Counted from the first letter of the stretch, positions 42,164 through 52,265 are shown. The stretch: 64,000 nt of DNA from Streptococcus suis (GCF_002964575.1 NZ_POQQ01000040.1:62001-126000), one strand, 5' to 3'. Made by a program: numbers and translations. The notes: generated by a model not told the origin, from the sequence alone.

Positions 42164-42649
42164 CTACCTCAAGATTTCTTTCAAGTAAGCAATCTTGGCA
42201 AAGTCTTTTTGATTGTTATTTTCTGCTCGGTAGGAATCTTTGGAGGAGGCTTGATAGATTTTTAGGTATTGTTTAAGTGTCGGTAGGTAATAGCGAACAC
42301 CTGCTGTTTCTAGTTCTTCCAAATCTTCTAGCTCTACACCTGCAAATTCAGGAAGTGAATGAAGGCCTCCGAATTCAACAGATAAGCCGTCTTTATGAAA
42401 TTCATGTTCATGACGGTCAACAAGGACATAGCCTAGTTGGTTCATCATGGCAATCAGCTCATCAGCACGATAAATCCGTTCGTCATCTGGGGCTTCCCAG
42501 CCACGCGGATCACTCGGAACATGAATATCTAAATCTCCTGCCTGCCAGTCCCTCCCTGTGCGCCTTTCTAAACCAACTGAGCCCATTAACAAGGGTATGA
42601 TTCCAAGCTTGTTTAACTGCTCTGCTATTTCCAAAAAGGCTTGAAACAT
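42164..42649 (-). CDS. nucleotidyltransferase-fold protein in the rhamnose operon
   Basis: A 161-aa protein with the minimal nucleotidyltransferase pattern: GSVGLE near residue 23, DLDIHVP near 39 (the D-x-D pair) and a third acidic position in LSVEFGG. Its start overlaps the rfbC stop (TAATG). Some annotations call such proteins phosphoribosylanthranilate isomerase, which the motifs do not support. The substrate is unknown; it may be unrelated to rhamnose despite the operon. Confidence 0.7.
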   Translation of the reverse strand: MFQAFLEIAEQLNKLGIIPLLMGSVGLERRTGRDWQAGDLDIHVPSDPRGWEAPDDERIYRADELIAMMNQLGYVLVDRHEHEFHKDGLSVEFGGLHSLPEFAGVELEDLEELETAGVRYYLPTLKQYLKIYQASSKDSYRAENNNQKDFAKIAYLKEILR

Positions 42650-43242
42650 TAGAGGTCCTCTTTTCTCAAAGGCTTCACATCTTTGAGAAGTGGGTGATTT
42701 TTATCTGCCTCTGAAACTTCCGCTTCTTCTAGGTTTTCCCACTGGATATCAAGGTTAGGGTCAGCGTAGTTGACGAAGGCATACTTAGGCTTGAGTTCCA
42801 AAGCCCAGTAGTCGTTGACCAAGTAGCTGTAAGCCACAAAGTCTGACAAAACTTGGAAACCGTTGGCAACGCCACGTGGAACGAAGATACCTTTTGAAGC
42901 ATCGATAACGGTTTGGTAAGTATTACCGAAGGTCTCGCCTTCACGAAGATCGACCCAAGTTCCCAAAACCTTACCGCCGTCCGCTACGGAGATGTACTTA
43001 TCCCAAGGCTCTGCGTGAAGACCACGAAGAACGTTTTTGCGAGAGAAGGAAACATTATTTTGTAATTTCCCTACTGCAAAGAAGCTTTCAGGGAAGCCGA
43101 GAGGCAACATTTTTTCCTTTTGGAAGTTCTCCTTAAACCAGCCACGGTTGTCACCATGAACAGGAATGTCGAATTCTAACATTCCAGGAATAGCTTCAAC
43201 TGGGCGAGCTGCTAGTGTTTTACCGAAAAAGTTTTCTGTCAT
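42649..43242 (-). CDS. rfbC: dTDP-4-dehydrorhamnose 3,5-epimerase
   Basis: A 197-aa cupin (RmlC type) enzyme. The active-site His and surrounding strand are in NVLRGLHAEPWDKYISV near residue 70, with VPRGVANGFQVLSD near 120. Start overlaps the rfbA stop by one base (TAATG). Confidence 0.95.
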   Translation of the reverse strand: MTENFFGKTLAARPVEAIPGMLEFDIPVHGDNRGWFKENFQKEKMLPLGFPESFFAVGKLQNNVSFSRKNVLRGLHAEPWDKYISVADGGKVLGTWVDLREGETFGNTYQTVIDASKGIFVPRGVANGFQVLSDFVAYSYLVNDYWALELKPKYAFVNYADPNLDIQWENLEEAEVSEADKNHPLLKDVKPLRKEDL

Positions 43243-44111
43243 TAGGCTTCTCCAATCAAACGGAGCAAGTATTGTCCGTATTCATTTTTCTTAAGTGGTT
43301 GCGCCAACTCATGCACTTGTTCTTTTGTAATGTAGCCCATGCGATAGGCAATCTCTTCCAAGTTAGCCACTTGAACGTTTTGCAAGCGTTGAACCGTTTC
43401 GATGTATTGAGCAGCTTCTAGTAAGCTTTCATGCGTACCTGTATCCAACCAAGCAAATCCGCGTCCCATGAGCTCCACAGACAAGTCACCACGTTCAAGG
43501 TAGGCCTTGTTGACATCTGTAATTTCCAATTCACCACGAGGGGACGGTTTGATATTTTTGGCAATCTCAACAACATCATTGTCATAGAAGTAGAGACCAG
43601 TAACCGCAAAGTTTGATTTTGGCACTTCTGGTTTTTCTTCGATAGAGATGGCATTCATATCTTCGTCAAATTCTACCACACCAAAGCGCTCTGGGTCTTT
43701 AACTTGGTAACCAAAGACAGTCGCACCCTTCTCTTTGCTAGCAGCACGTTGCAACATCTTGGTCAAGCCATTTCCATGGTAGATGTTGTCGCCCAAAATC
43801 AAGGCTACATTGTCATCACCAATAAAGTCTTCACCGATGATAAAGGCTTGTGCCAAGCCGTCTGGACTTGGTTGTTCCGCGTAAGAAAGAGAGATCCCCA
43901 ATTCTGAACCATCGCCCAACATATCCTTGAAACGAGGAAGATCCTGAGGAGTTGAGATAATCAAGATTTCTTTAATCCCCGCCAACATAAGTACAGATAA
44001 AGGATAATAAATCATTGGTTTATCGTAAATGGGCATCAACTGCTTGGATGCTGCACGAGTCAGTGGATAAAGGCGAGTACCAGACCCCCCTGCCAGAATA
44101 ATACCTTTCAT
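43242..44111 (-). CDS. rfbA: glucose-1-phosphate thymidylyltransferase
   Basis: A 289-aa RmlA enzyme that makes dTDP-glucose from dTTP and glucose 1-phosphate. The signature [13 protein letters not shown] is near residue 6 and ILGDNIYHG near 108. First gene of the rfbA-rfbC-NTase-rfbB-rfbD operon, with TGGTATAAT at 44146-44154 upstream. Confidence 0.97.
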   Translation of the reverse strand: MKGIILAGGSGTRLYPLTRAASKQLMPIYDKPMIYYPLSVLMLAGIKEILIISTPQDLPRFKDMLGDGSELGISLSYAEQPSPDGLAQAFIIGEDFIGDDNVALILGDNIYHGNGLTKMLQRAASKEKGATVFGYQVKDPERFGVVEFDEDMNAISIEEKPEVPKSNFAVTGLYFYDNDVVEIAKNIKPSPRGELEITDVNKAYLERGDLSVELMGRGFAWLDTGTHESLLEAAQYIETVQRLQNVQVANLEEIAYRMGYITKEQVHELAQPLKKNEYGQYLLRLIGEA

Positions 44112-44145
44112 ATAAGAGTACCTTCCCTCATTTAATAATCAGTTC

Positions 44146-44154
44146 ATTATACCA
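44146..44154 (-). promoter_or_regulatory. rfbA extended -10 promoter
   Basis: TGGTATAAT on the minus strand, 34 bases before the rfbA ATG. Confidence 0.65.
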
Positions 44155-44176
44155 TATTTTCAGAGATAATGTCATA

Positions 44177-44200
44177 AGAAAAAAGCCTGAACATCAGACT
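44177..44200 (-). terminator. zip transporter terminator
   Basis: Minus-strand hairpin AGTCTGA/TCAGGCT followed by TTTTTT. Confidence 0.8.
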
Positions 44201-44215
44201 TCCTCCTTTTATTCC

Positions 44216-45040
44216 TTAACCAAGTGCCACATCCAAGACCATCATAATGATAAACCCAGCCATGAGCCCAAGTGTTGCAATATCTGTATTGCCGTTTGTT
44301 TGTGATTCTGGTATCAATTCTTCCACTACAACGAAAATCATGGCTCCTGCCGCAAAGGACAGGGCGTAAGGCAAGATAGGGGTCATATACGTCACCGCCA
44401 CCGCACCTACTAGGGCTGCAATCGGTTCTACAATGGCTGACATGGAACCCCAGTAAAATGCCTTCCAACGTGAAGCTCCATCTGTCCGAATCGGAATGGC
44501 CAAGGCTGCACCTTCGGGAATGTTTTGCAAGCCAATCCCAATCGCAAGTCCTAAAGCACCTACAAAGGCAGCTGGACTGTAATTAGAAGCCAAGGCACCA
44601 AAAGTCACTCCGACTGCCAAGCCTTCGGGAATATTGTGGATGGTAATGGCTAAAAATAGCAGAGCTGTCTTAGATAGATTTTTCCTGTTCTTCTCATCGC
44701 CACCTTCTGCCTGCTCTTTGTCATGTCCCAAGTGCAAATGCGGTACCCAGGCATCCACCAAGCGCAAGAAAATACCACCGACTGCAAAGCCGACTGCAGC
44801 TGGAATCCAAGCCAGACTGCCATAGGTAGCTTCAGCATATTCAATAGACGGAGCCAGCAAGGACCAGAATGAAGCTGCAATCATGACACCTGCTGCAAAA
44901 CCTAACATGGTATCCAGCAAACGACGACTGACCGTCTTAAAGAAAAAGACAATGGCTGAACCCAGAATAGTACAAAACCATGTAAATAAACCACCCAGCA
45001 GCGCCTGTAGAACCACAGACTGTTCCGTAAACCAAGCCAT
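44216..45040 (-). CDS. ZIP family metal transporter
   Basis: A 274-aa membrane protein with eight predicted helices and a His/Asp-rich cytosolic loop (PHLHLGHDKEQAEGGDE) near residue 105. The binuclear metal site motifs HNIPEG (near 138) and QNIPEG (near 175) are diagnostic of bacterial ZIP proteins importing Zn(II) or related metals. The start MAWFTEQS at 45040 follows AGGAG; a palindrome lies in the promoter region. Confidence 0.93.
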   Translation of the reverse strand: MAWFTEQSVVLQALLGGLFTWFCTILGSAIVFFFKTVSRRLLDTMLGFAAGVMIAASFWSLLAPSIEYAEATYGSLAWIPAAVGFAVGGIFLRLVDAWVPHLHLGHDKEQAEGGDEKNRKNLSKTALLFLAITIHNIPEGLAVGVTFGALASNYSPAAFVGALGLAIGIGLQNIPEGAALAIPIRTDGASRWKAFYWGSMSAIVEPIAALVGAVAVTYMTPILPYALSFAAGAMIFVVVEELIPESQTNGNTDIATLGLMAGFIIMMVLDVALG

Positions 45041-45076
45041 TTCACATCTCCTTTTTAACTGCACATAGTATGATAA

Positions 45077-45099
45077 TTAGGATACCCTAACTATCCTAA
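45077..45099. promoter_or_regulatory. 23-bp palindrome upstream of the ZIP gene
   Basis: TTAGGATA and TATCCTAA arms (8 bp, perfect) around a 7-bp centre, 37 bases before the start codon. TTGATT lies next to it and could be a -35 with TATCCT as -10, which would put the dyad over the promoter. The TTAGG...CCTAA arms recall DtxR-family boxes. Regulator not identified. Confidence 0.5.
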
Positions 45100-45119
45100 A
45101 AAATCAAGAGGAAGACAGA

Positions 45120-45142
45120 AAAAAGCCACAACTTTTGTGACT
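45120..45142 (-). terminator. terminator after the Nif3-like gene
   Basis: Minus-strand hairpin GTCACAA/TTGTGGC and TTTTTT tail. Confidence 0.7.
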
Positions 45143-45143
45143 T

Positions 45144-45938
45144 TTACAAGTGTCTAAATGGATTGGTTGAAACGGTCGAGGGTAGAATGTCCACATCCCA
45201 GCCCTCTTCTGCCTTCCAAGTTTCTAACAAATCTGCAATTTTCTTGATAAACAAGGCTTCGATATGATGACCTGGGTCAATCGCTAGCAAGCCCTGGGTC
45301 AGCATATCCTGACCTGTATGGTAGTAAATATCGCCTGTGATATAAACATCTGCCCCCTTGGCAAGAGCCTCATGGTAGTAAGAGCCACCACTGCCACCAC
45401 AAATCGCCACACGGTTGACATACTGCTGAGCTTGGTGCCCATAGGTCACCAGACGGACAGCATCTAGACCAAAGACCGACTTGACTTTCAAGGCCAATTC
45501 CTCCAAGGTCTGCTCTGCTATTGTCCCCACACGACCCAGCCCCTGCCCCTCGGCAGTTTCAATCAGATAGGTGGTGTCCTGAATACCTAGGAGCTCGCAG
45601 AACCAGTCGTTGAGACCTCCGTCCACCACATCAATATCCGTATGGCTGACATAGACCGCAATGTCGTTCTTAATCAAATCCAAGTAAATTTTGGTTTGAA
45701 GATTATCCGCCACCAAATCCTTAATCGGACGGAAAATCGGAGCATGCTTGACAATAATCAGGTCCACCTGCTTGTCAATGGCCTCTGCCACCGTCGTTTC
45801 TCGAATGTCCAGTGCCACCATGACCCGACGGATTTCCTTGTTTAGCGTGCCGATTTGCAAGCCCTTGACATCACCCTCCATAGCCAAAGAAGGCGGACAA
45901 AAAGCCTGGTACCGCTCGATTATTTTACTTGCTAACAT
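45144..45938 (-). CDS. Nif3-like dinuclear metal centre hexameric protein
   Basis: A 264-aa member of the NIF3/DUF34 family. Metal ligands are in VKHAPIF near residue 66, SHTDID near 100 and the C-terminal [10 protein letters not shown] near 225. The start [10 protein letters not shown] at 45938 follows AGGAGG and overlaps trmK by 14 bases. The pairing with trmK is widespread; a GTP cyclohydrolase-related or chaperone role has been proposed but not settled. Confidence 0.92.
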   Translation of the reverse strand: MLASKIIERYQAFCPPSLAMEGDVKGLQIGTLNKEIRRVMVALDIRETTVAEAIDKQVDLIIVKHAPIFRPIKDLVADNLQTKIYLDLIKNDIAVYVSHTDIDVVDGGLNDWFCELLGIQDTTYLIETAEGQGLGRVGTIAEQTLEELALKVKSVFGLDAVRLVTYGHQAQQYVNRVAICGGSGGSYYHEALAKGADVYITGDIYYHTGQDMLTQGLLAIDPGHHIEALFIKKIADLLETWKAEEGWDVDILPSTVSTNPFRHL

Positions 45939-46611
45939 GAAGCACCTCCTGAATTTGTTGGATTTTTTGGGAAATGGCAGAGCGGTCAGCTTGGCGTTCA
46001 AGAGGCACTTGTTCCAAGGCATAGGTCAACTTGTCCAGCTCCTTGAGCCACTTCTTCTGGAAGGTTGCCGACTGCTCTTCCAGCAAATAAGGACCAAACC
46101 GCAACTGGTCTGCAGCCAAGTCAACACTGCCCTTCTCTGCCACTAAGATTTCATAAATCTTATCGTTTTCTTCCAAGATTTTCTCAGCAACCAGCTGAAA
46201 ATCATGCTCAACCAACCACCGTCGGACATCATCTTCACGGTTATTGGGCTGTAAAACCAATCGCTCTACAGCGACAAGCTTGTCTTTTCCAGCTTCCAAG
46301 ATTTCGGCAATTAAACGACCACCCATTCCTGCAATGGTCACAGTGCTTACTTGGTCAGCCAGCTCAACTGCTGCCAGACCATTTGCCAGGCGGACAGCAA
46401 TCTTTTCTGACTGACCAGCCTGCTCCACATTTTGTAGGGCTGACTGGTAAGGTCCTTGGACCACCTCACCTGCGACCGCAAAATCAATCCTGCCCTGTTC
46501 CACCAAAAAAAGAGGGAGATAAGCATGGTCACTCCCTACATCTGCTAAGCGAGCCCCCTGGGGCACGTAATCTGCGACTGCTGCCAGTCTTTTTGATAAT
46601 TTTGTTTCCAT
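45925..46611 (-). CDS. trmK: tRNA (adenine(22)-N1)-methyltransferase
   Basis: A 228-aa class I SAM methyltransferase (COG2384) that makes m1A22 in tRNA. The SAM motif [13 protein letters not shown] is near residue 22, TIAGMGG near 87 and LQPNNRED near 116. The start METKLSKRL at 46611 lies two bases past the dnaD stop. Confidence 0.92.
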   Translation of the reverse strand: METKLSKRLAAVADYVPQGARLADVGSDHAYLPLFLVEQGRIDFAVAGEVVQGPYQSALQNVEQAGQSEKIAVRLANGLAAVELADQVSTVTIAGMGGRLIAEILEAGKDKLVAVERLVLQPNNREDDVRRWLVEHDFQLVAEKILEENDKIYEILVAEKGSVDLAADQLRFGPYLLEEQSATFQKKWLKELDKLTYALEQVPLERQADRSAISQKIQQIQEVLHVSK

Positions 46612-46612
46612 T

Positions 46613-47287
46613 TTAATCTTTCCACATCCACATGGCATCCAGAAAGTCGCTCGAAACCGTCACATTTTTAGGTTGCTGGGCTTCTCTTTCTGCATGTTTG
46701 GCTTCTACTTGAGCGACAGTTGTAATTCCCTCCCGTCGCCAGTTACGCAAAATCGCTTGGATGTATTTCCAGTTGGTTTTATTGTTAAAAACTGCTTCTC
46801 TTAGGGCAGCACGCACCAAGTCAACAGAGGTCTTGTCATCTTCGATTGTCTTCTGCAAATCCTCGATTTCATAAGGCGACAATAGACGACCTAATTCACG
46901 CTCAAACTCACCGACAATGGTTTTTAAGTCATTTTCGACTGGTAGGAATTCTTCTTCCACTTTAGGAGCTAGCAATTCATCTAATTTTTCAAGTGCTGGC
47001 AACGCATCAAAAATCATTTCAATTTCACCAGCAATACTGATGGTCTTAAAGTCCAGAAGACCTGCTTCCTGCAAATTTTCAATAGCTTGGTTGACCTGGG
47101 CAACCGTTTTGCCCGTCGCCTGAGCAATCTCACTAGGGGCTAAGTTCTCCAACGAGGACGTATTCTGATAAAAGAAAAATTGCCAGACTAAAAAATCATC
47201 TGCTGATGGAAAAAGCTCCTGATAATGAAATAGGATGGCTGCTGGAAGGACCAAATGCCCCTGCCGAAATTGCTGTGAATAGTTCAT
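46613..47287 (-). CDS. dnaD: DNA replication protein DnaD
   Basis: A 224-aa primosome component with an N-terminal winged helix (about 1-95) and a C-terminal DnaD domain carrying YEIEDLQKTIEDDKTS and the NWKYIQAILRNWRREGI motif near residue 180. Works with DnaB/DnaI in helicase loading. Confidence 0.92.
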   Translation of the reverse strand: MNYSQQFRQGHLVLPAAILFHYQELFPSADDFLVWQFFFYQNTSSLENLAPSEIAQATGKTVAQVNQAIENLQEAGLLDFKTISIAGEIEMIFDALPALEKLDELLAPKVEEEFLPVENDLKTIVGEFERELGRLLSPYEIEDLQKTIEDDKTSVDLVRAALREAVFNNKTNWKYIQAILRNWRREGITTVAQVEAKHAEREAQQPKNVTVSSDFLDAMWMWKD

Positions 47288-47303
47288 ATTTCCTCTTTAA
47301 ACA

Positions 47304-48245
47304 TTAAAGACTTGCTGAAAGTGCTGACTGCTCGAAGGTTTTCCAATCATAAGGGGTTTCCTGATAGACAGCATAGTTGACCCAGTTGGTAAAGAATTGT
47401 GCTGCTGGAAGGTTCCATGATAAAGATGGTCTACTTGTTGGGTCATCTTGCTTGAAATAATTTTCTGGGATATGAGGATTTTTACCTGCCAAGCAATCGC
47501 GCTGGTATTCTTTGGCAAGCGTATCTCTGTCATACTCCAAATGTCCAAAACTATAGACTTCTCTCAAATCCTTGCTGGCTAAAATGGACAAGCCTACTTC
47601 CTTCCCTTGCGACAAGATGAGCAGGTCATCCAGATGGGCAATATCAGCCTCCTTGACCTCTGTATAGCGTGAGTGGGGCGAACGGAACTCGTCATCAAAA
47701 CCACGCATGAGTGAACAAGTAGGATGGGTTACCTCCTGACAATAGACACCAGACAACTTTCTTGTCATGGAATGCTTAGGCACACCATAGCGGGCATATA
47801 AGCCAGCCTGCGCCCCCCAACAAATATGCAGGGTCGAATAAACGTGGCTTTTTGACCATTCGAAGACCTGTGTCAATTCCTGCCAATAATCCACTTCTTC
47901 AAAGGGCAAGTTCTCCACTGGTGCACCTGTGACAATCAAACCATCAAAAAACGTATCTTTGACCTGCTCAAAGGTCTTATAAAACTGCTCCAAATGGTCA
48001 GAATGAGTGTTTTTTGATTCATGGCTTGCCATACATAGAAATTCCACTTCCAGTTGCAAGGGAGTATTCGCCAAAAGACGGAGCAACTGAGTCTCCGTCA
48101 CAATTTTCTGTGGCATGAGATTGAGAATTAAAATCTTGATAGGACGGATGTCCTGATGACTGGCACGGACACTGTCCATGACAAAAATATTCTCTTCTCT
48201 CAAAATATCTACGGCTGGTAATGATGTTTCAATTTTAATTGGCAT
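47304..48245 (-). CDS. metA: homoserine O-acetyltransferase (MetA family)
   Basis: A 313-aa MetA-family acyltransferase for the first step of methionine synthesis. The nucleophile Cys is in [10 protein letters not shown] near residue 142 and the Glu-His pair in [10 protein letters not shown] near 235. MetA proteins of Firmicutes mostly use acetyl-CoA, not succinyl-CoA. The start [11 protein letters not shown] at 48245 follows AGGAGG. Promoter TTGAAT-N17-TATAAT is at 48273-48301. Confidence 0.93.
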   Translation of the reverse strand: MPIKIETSLPAVDILREENIFVMDSVRASHQDIRPIKILILNLMPQKIVTETQLLRLLANTPLQLEVEFLCMASHESKNTHSDHLEQFYKTFEQVKDTFFDGLIVTGAPVENLPFEEVDYWQELTQVFEWSKSHVYSTLHICWGAQAGLYARYGVPKHSMTRKLSGVYCQEVTHPTCSLMRGFDDEFRSPHSRYTEVKEADIAHLDDLLILSQGKEVGLSILASKDLREVYSFGHLEYDRDTLAKEYQRDCLAGKNPHIPENYFKQDDPTSRPSLSWNLPAAQFFTNWVNYAVYQETPYDWKTFEQSALSASL

Positions 48246-48272
48246 AAGCAACCTCCTGAGTTTCTTATCTTT

Positions 48273-48301
48273 ATTATAAGACAGGTTGTTATGCAATTCA
48301 A
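48273..48301 (-). promoter_or_regulatory. metA promoter
   Basis: Minus strand TTGAAT (48296-48301), 17-nt spacer, TATAAT (48273-48278). No SAM or T-box riboswitch is present in the short leader. Confidence 0.8.
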
Positions 48302-48348
48302 TTAGAATAAAATAAGTACCAGTTATAAGATTTGGCTATACCCTAGTA

Positions 48349-48861
48349 TTAGTAGTGCATCAAAACTTTGTAATCGTAATCACCGATTGCTTCACGGCCT
48401 TTCAGCTCGTCCAGCTCAATCAAGAAGGCGCAGCCCGCTACAATACCACCAAGTTTTTCGATCATTTCGATGGTAGCTTTGACTGTACCACCAGTTGCCA
48501 ACAAATCATCTACGATAAGAACGCGTTGACCTGGTTTAATAGCATCTGCGTGCATGGTCAAGGTATCAAGACCGTACTCTTTTTCATAGTCAGCCGAGAT
48601 AACTTCGCGTGGCAATTTGCCTGGCTTACGAACTGGCGCAAAACCAATTCCCAATTCAAAGGCAACTGGACAACCAACGATGAAACCACGCGCCTCTGGA
48701 CCCACAATCATATCGATTTGCTTATCCGTCGCGTATTGAACAATTTCACGTACGGCATAGCTGTAGGCATTCCCGTCAGCCATCAAAGGACTGATGTCAC
48801 GGAATTCAATACCCTCTTTTGGATAATCAGGAATAGTTGCGATGTAATCTTTTAAATTCAT
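48349..48861 (-). CDS. apt: adenine phosphoribosyltransferase
   Basis: A 170-aa purine salvage enzyme. The PRPP loop [13 protein letters not shown] lies near residue 118 and the N-terminal hood has [17 protein letters not shown] at 48897-48905 drives it from within the end of the upstream gene. Confidence 0.97.
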   Translation of the reverse strand: MNLKDYIATIPDYPKEGIEFRDISPLMADGNAYSYAVREIVQYATDKQIDMIVGPEARGFIVGCPVAFELGIGFAPVRKPGKLPREVISADYEKEYGLDTLTMHADAIKPGQRVLIVDDLLATGGTVKATIEMIEKLGGIVAGCAFLIELDELKGREAIGDYDYKVLMHY

Positions 48862-48887
48862 TTTTGTCTCTCTTTAAATTTTTAGTT

Positions 48888-50039
48888 TTACTCTTTATTA
48901 TACCATGAAATTAGTTTTTGGTACATTTCAAATCTTATATCTTTGGCAAATCGCTTGCTCAAACCAGCTACAAGCCCTGCTCTGCTATTTCCCCGAAAGG
49001 AAAAAACACCATTGGGGTTGAAGTAGGATTGCTCCCAAGCTGTCTGATGATGTTTGACTTGATGCTTAAAAATCCGACTAGGAGATAGGTAGGTCCTAGC
49101 TTTAGACCTGATCGTTTTCTTCCGAAATGCTGGGTCATGGGGGCCAACTGGAGCCATATCTAGTTGGGCATGGCGTTTATTGTTGGCTCTGGCATAATTA
49201 AAGGAAGCACCATTGACCACTCCATTTTTAGAAGGTTTTTCATCCAAAATCAAGGCAAATTGACCATCTTGCGCCAGAATAAACTCGCTATGAAAGCCGA
49301 TGAGAACTTTCAAATTGATCGGTAAGGTTTCTGCTCTTGATTGACCAAAACCTTTCTTATTATGCAGACGAGCGGATTCCCTCAAGCGATAGGACCAGCG
49401 AGGCAGGCTAGCTAGATAGGCTACCAAGGCCTGCCAATCTGTCTTCCCCTGTCCATAATGCTGGCGCACCCAACTAGCCTGCTGGTAGGAAATCAGATAG
49501 CGTAATTGATGGACTTGTCGGTTTAAAGCTCCATTCTCTGCAAGCTGCTGTTCTGGAAAAGCTCGATCAACTAGCCCAGCAAAATACCACCAAAATGGAT
49601 GATGGGGAGGACAGTCGCAATCTATCTTTTCTAGCAAGTCAGGCAAGTGACTGTGGTCAAGTTCCGCTGGAAATACCAAGTTCTCCATCATTCGTTCTAG
49701 CAAACGCTGTGCTTGATCCTGGGTCAAATTAAGACTTTCAGCCCTTAGCAACTGGTAGAAGCTAGCCGAGGCAAACACTACCGCTTCTGCTACGAAATTG
49801 TTAGTGAAGATTGAAATGTCTTCCTTAGACAATCGAAGCAAGGGTCTTAGAAAGGCCTTCTGAATTGCTTTGTCCGACCAACCACCTTTCTTCAATTTTC
49901 TTAAGGCTTGCTGGACTGGTTCCATTTGTTCCAAGTCTTTCATACCTTTCTTTCGGCGATTGGTATATCGAATATGTGCAACGATAAGCAATAAAAGCAG
50001 AAGACCCAGAAATACAGTCATCATCAAGCTCGTCCACAT
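48888..50039 (-). CDS. membrane-anchored protein of unknown function
   Basis: A 383-aa protein with one N-terminal membrane helix (about residues 5-24), a basic stretch RRKKG, a helical middle, and a more conserved-looking C-terminal part with the segments VNGASFNYARANNKRHAQLD near 278 and PVGPHDPAFRKK near 300. The start at 50039 overlaps recJ by 16 bases; an ATG at 50024 is also possible, and neither has a good ribosome site. It might belong to the streptococcal DUF3114 family, but I cannot confirm this. Function unknown. Confidence 0.65.
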   Translation of the reverse strand: MWTSLMMTVFLGLLLLLLIVAHIRYTNRRKKGMKDLEQMEPVQQALRKLKKGGWSDKAIQKAFLRPLLRLSKEDISIFTNNFVAEAVVFASASFYQLLRAESLNLTQDQAQRLLERMMENLVFPAELDHSHLPDLLEKIDCDCPPHHPFWWYFAGLVDRAFPEQQLAENGALNRQVHQLRYLISYQQASWVRQHYGQGKTDWQALVAYLASLPRWSYRLRESARLHNKKGFGQSRAETLPINLKVLIGFHSEFILAQDGQFALILDEKPSKNGVVNGASFNYARANNKRHAQLDMAPVGPHDPAFRKKTIRSKARTYLSPSRIFKHQVKHHQTAWEQSYFNPNGVFSFRGNSRAGLVAGLSKRFAKDIRFEMYQKLISWYNKE

Positions 50040-52237
50040 AGCCAGTCATAGATTTCTTGAACCGTGCCAAGTGCCATCAATTCTTGCTGGATAACAGTTT
50101 TCTTCAAGTCTTGGTAAATCTGACTTTCTGCGATTTCCCGTTTCCGTGCATCTTTATTAACCCGCATGACACCGTCCGTGATAGTAACAAATTCTAATTC
50201 TTGGAAAATCTGAATCATTTTGACTAAGAGGGTATCCTTGATTTTCAAATAAGAGGCCAGGTCTTTCAGTTTGTACCGCACATCAAACTCATCAAACTGG
50301 TAGATGGTCTTGTACAATTTGGCAAACTGGTCCCGGCTACCATAGCCATCCAGATAGTAAGGCTTGGCAATTTCATTTTTGAAGTAAATTGCCTCAAAGT
50401 CATTTTCTTGGAAATAGCTGCGCAAACTACTCATGTCCTCTGGCAAACTAGCTAGGACAATGGCTTTTACATCCGTCGCTGGATTGGCCACATCCACAAT
50501 AGGAATACCTACTGGAAGCTGATGTTGTTTTCCGCGAATGTTGTAGAGTTGAACACCATTGACCCTGGCATCCACTAGCATGAGCTGGAGACTGGTATTG
50601 CCATTCCACTTGTTGACGGAGAGAGTAACGGCCAACTCCAAGTTTTTAGCTTGAGAAAATTCCAAGGCAAGATTGCCCTTGCCAAAGGCTACGACATCAA
50701 AACCAGAGCCAGCTTTGGTAATACGTAGTTTGAGGTGGGCATTATTCTGCCCCATGGTTCGTGCAGATTCTACTTGGAAATCCTTGACATAGAAAACTGG
50801 TTTTTTATTATCCATTCCGTAAGGTGCCAGTTTTTCAAAGGACTTGAGAGTGTCCAGGGTCAATTCTTCTAAGTCTAATTCTTCATCTAAAATCAAAGAA
50901 GACTTGCTCGAGAGGTCCAGCTTGTTGTCAGCAATGTAGGCTGCGAGAGTTTCTGCCAACTGGTCCAGTTTTTCCACTTCCAAGGTCATACCAGCCGCAC
51001 CCGCATGGCCACCAAAGGCGATAAAGAGATCTTGATGGTCTTTCAGGGCTTGAAAGATATCCACTGCCTCGACCGAGCGGGCTGACCCCTTGGCCTTCCC
51101 ATCTTCAATGGACAAAACAATAACGGGTTGATGCAATTCCTCTAAGAGACGGCCAGCCACAATCCCTAGAACACCAGGATTCCAGCCCTCTTTAGCCAGA
51201 ACTTGGACGGGTCTATCACTTCGAAGCATGGACTTGGCTTCATCATAGATAGCTTGAACAATACTCTTCCGCTCTTCATTTTTACTGTCAATCATGAGAG
51301 CAATCTCATGAGCTTCTTCATCATCAAAACCAGTCAATAATTCGATGGCTGGATTTGGATCGTCCAGACGCCCCAGAGCATTCAATCTCGGGGCCAGTTG
51401 GAAACCAACTGTTTCTTCGTCAAGGCTATCTACATCAATTCCTGCAATCTTCATCAATTCCTGAAGACCTGCTCGCTCGGTCTGTTTGAGAAGAGAAAGT
51501 CCATACTTGACCATGACACGATTTTCGCCTGTAAGGCTTACCATATCAGCGATAGTCCCAATGGCAACCAAGTCCAGCAAGTCTGCATGAACGGTTTCAA
51601 GAAGAGCACAGGCCAATTTGAAGGCCACACCACAACCAGCTAAGTGTTTGAAGGGATAGTTTCCCTCTGGATGTTCTGGGTGAACAATAGCATAGGCATT
51701 GGGAAGAGTTTCCTGCATGGAATGGTGGTCAGTCACAACCACATCGACACCCATTTCCTGAGCATAGGCAATGGCTTCATGACCCGCTACGCCATTATCC
51801 ACCGTCACAATGAGAGAAATGCCTTGTTGCTCGATAAAATACTTGTAAACCGACTGATTGGGACCATAGCCATCTGTAAAACGGTTTGGAAGATAGACCT
51901 GGACTTCAGCCCCCATTTCTTCCAAGGTTTCCTTGAGAATAGAGGCTGAGGTCATCCCGTCCGCATCATAATCCCCATAGATCAAGATTTGTTCATAATC
52001 TTCAATGGCCCGACGGATCCGCTCCACTGCCTTGTCCATATCATGTAACAAATAGGGATCGTGGAGATCTTCTAGGCTTGGTTGTAAAAAAGCTTGCAAC
52101 TCTTCCGCCGACTGAATACCACGTTCGTAGAGTAACTTTGCAGCTACAGGGTCCAATCCTTCTTTTTTAGCGACTTTGATAAATTGTTCATCAGAAAAAC
52201 CGGTCAATAATTGCCAGTCATAGTTGGGTTTTATCAC
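50024..52237 (-). CDS. recJ: single-stranded-DNA-specific exonuclease RecJ (GTG start)
   Basis: A 737-aa 5'-3' exonuclease. The DHH-family core has YGDYDADGMTS near residue 83 and VVTDHHSM near 163, followed by DHHA1 (GGHAGAAGMTLE) and OB domains and a Firmicute-type C-terminal extension. The start is GTG at 52237 (VIKPNYDWQ) behind AAAGGAG; the longer frame from 52318 would cross the promoter TGGTATAAT (52266-52274). Confidence 0.95.
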   Translation of the reverse strand: MIKPNYDWQLLTGFSDEQFIKVAKKEGLDPVAAKLLYERGIQSAEELQAFLQPSLEDLHDPYLLHDMDKAVERIRRAIEDYEQILIYGDYDADGMTSASILKETLEEMGAEVQVYLPNRFTDGYGPNQSVYKYFIEQQGISLIVTVDNGVAGHEAIAYAQEMGVDVVVTDHHSMQETLPNAYAIVHPEHPEGNYPFKHLAGCGVAFKLACALLETVHADLLDLVAIGTIADMVSLTGENRVMVKYGLSLLKQTERAGLQELMKIAGIDVDSLDEETVGFQLAPRLNALGRLDDPNPAIELLTGFDDEEAHEIALMIDSKNEERKSIVQAIYDEAKSMLRSDRPVQVLAKEGWNPGVLGIVAGRLLEELHQPVIVLSIEDGKAKGSARSVEAVDIFQALKDHQDLFIAFGGHAGAAGMTLEVEKLDQLAETLAAYIADNKLDLSSKSSLILDEELDLEELTLDTLKSFEKLAPYGMDNKKPVFYVKDFQVESARTMGQNNAHLKLRITKAGSGFDVVAFGKGNLALEFSQAKNLELAVTLSVNKWNGNTSLQLMLVDARVNGVQLYNIRGKQHQLPVGIPIVDVANPATDVKAIVLASLPEDMSSLRSYFQENDFEAIYFKNEIAKPYYLDGYGSRDQFAKLYKTIYQFDEFDVRYKLKDLASYLKIKDTLLVKMIQIFQELEFVTITDGVMRVNKDARKREIAESQIYQDLKKTVIQQELMALGTVQEIYDWLCGRA

Positions 52238-52265
52238 GTTTTTTACTCCTTTAAGCTGTCCTACT

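Noticed and set aside
48355..48855. 166-codon plus-strand frame antisense to apt
   Set aside because: Mirror of the apt coding sequence, with no independent signal.
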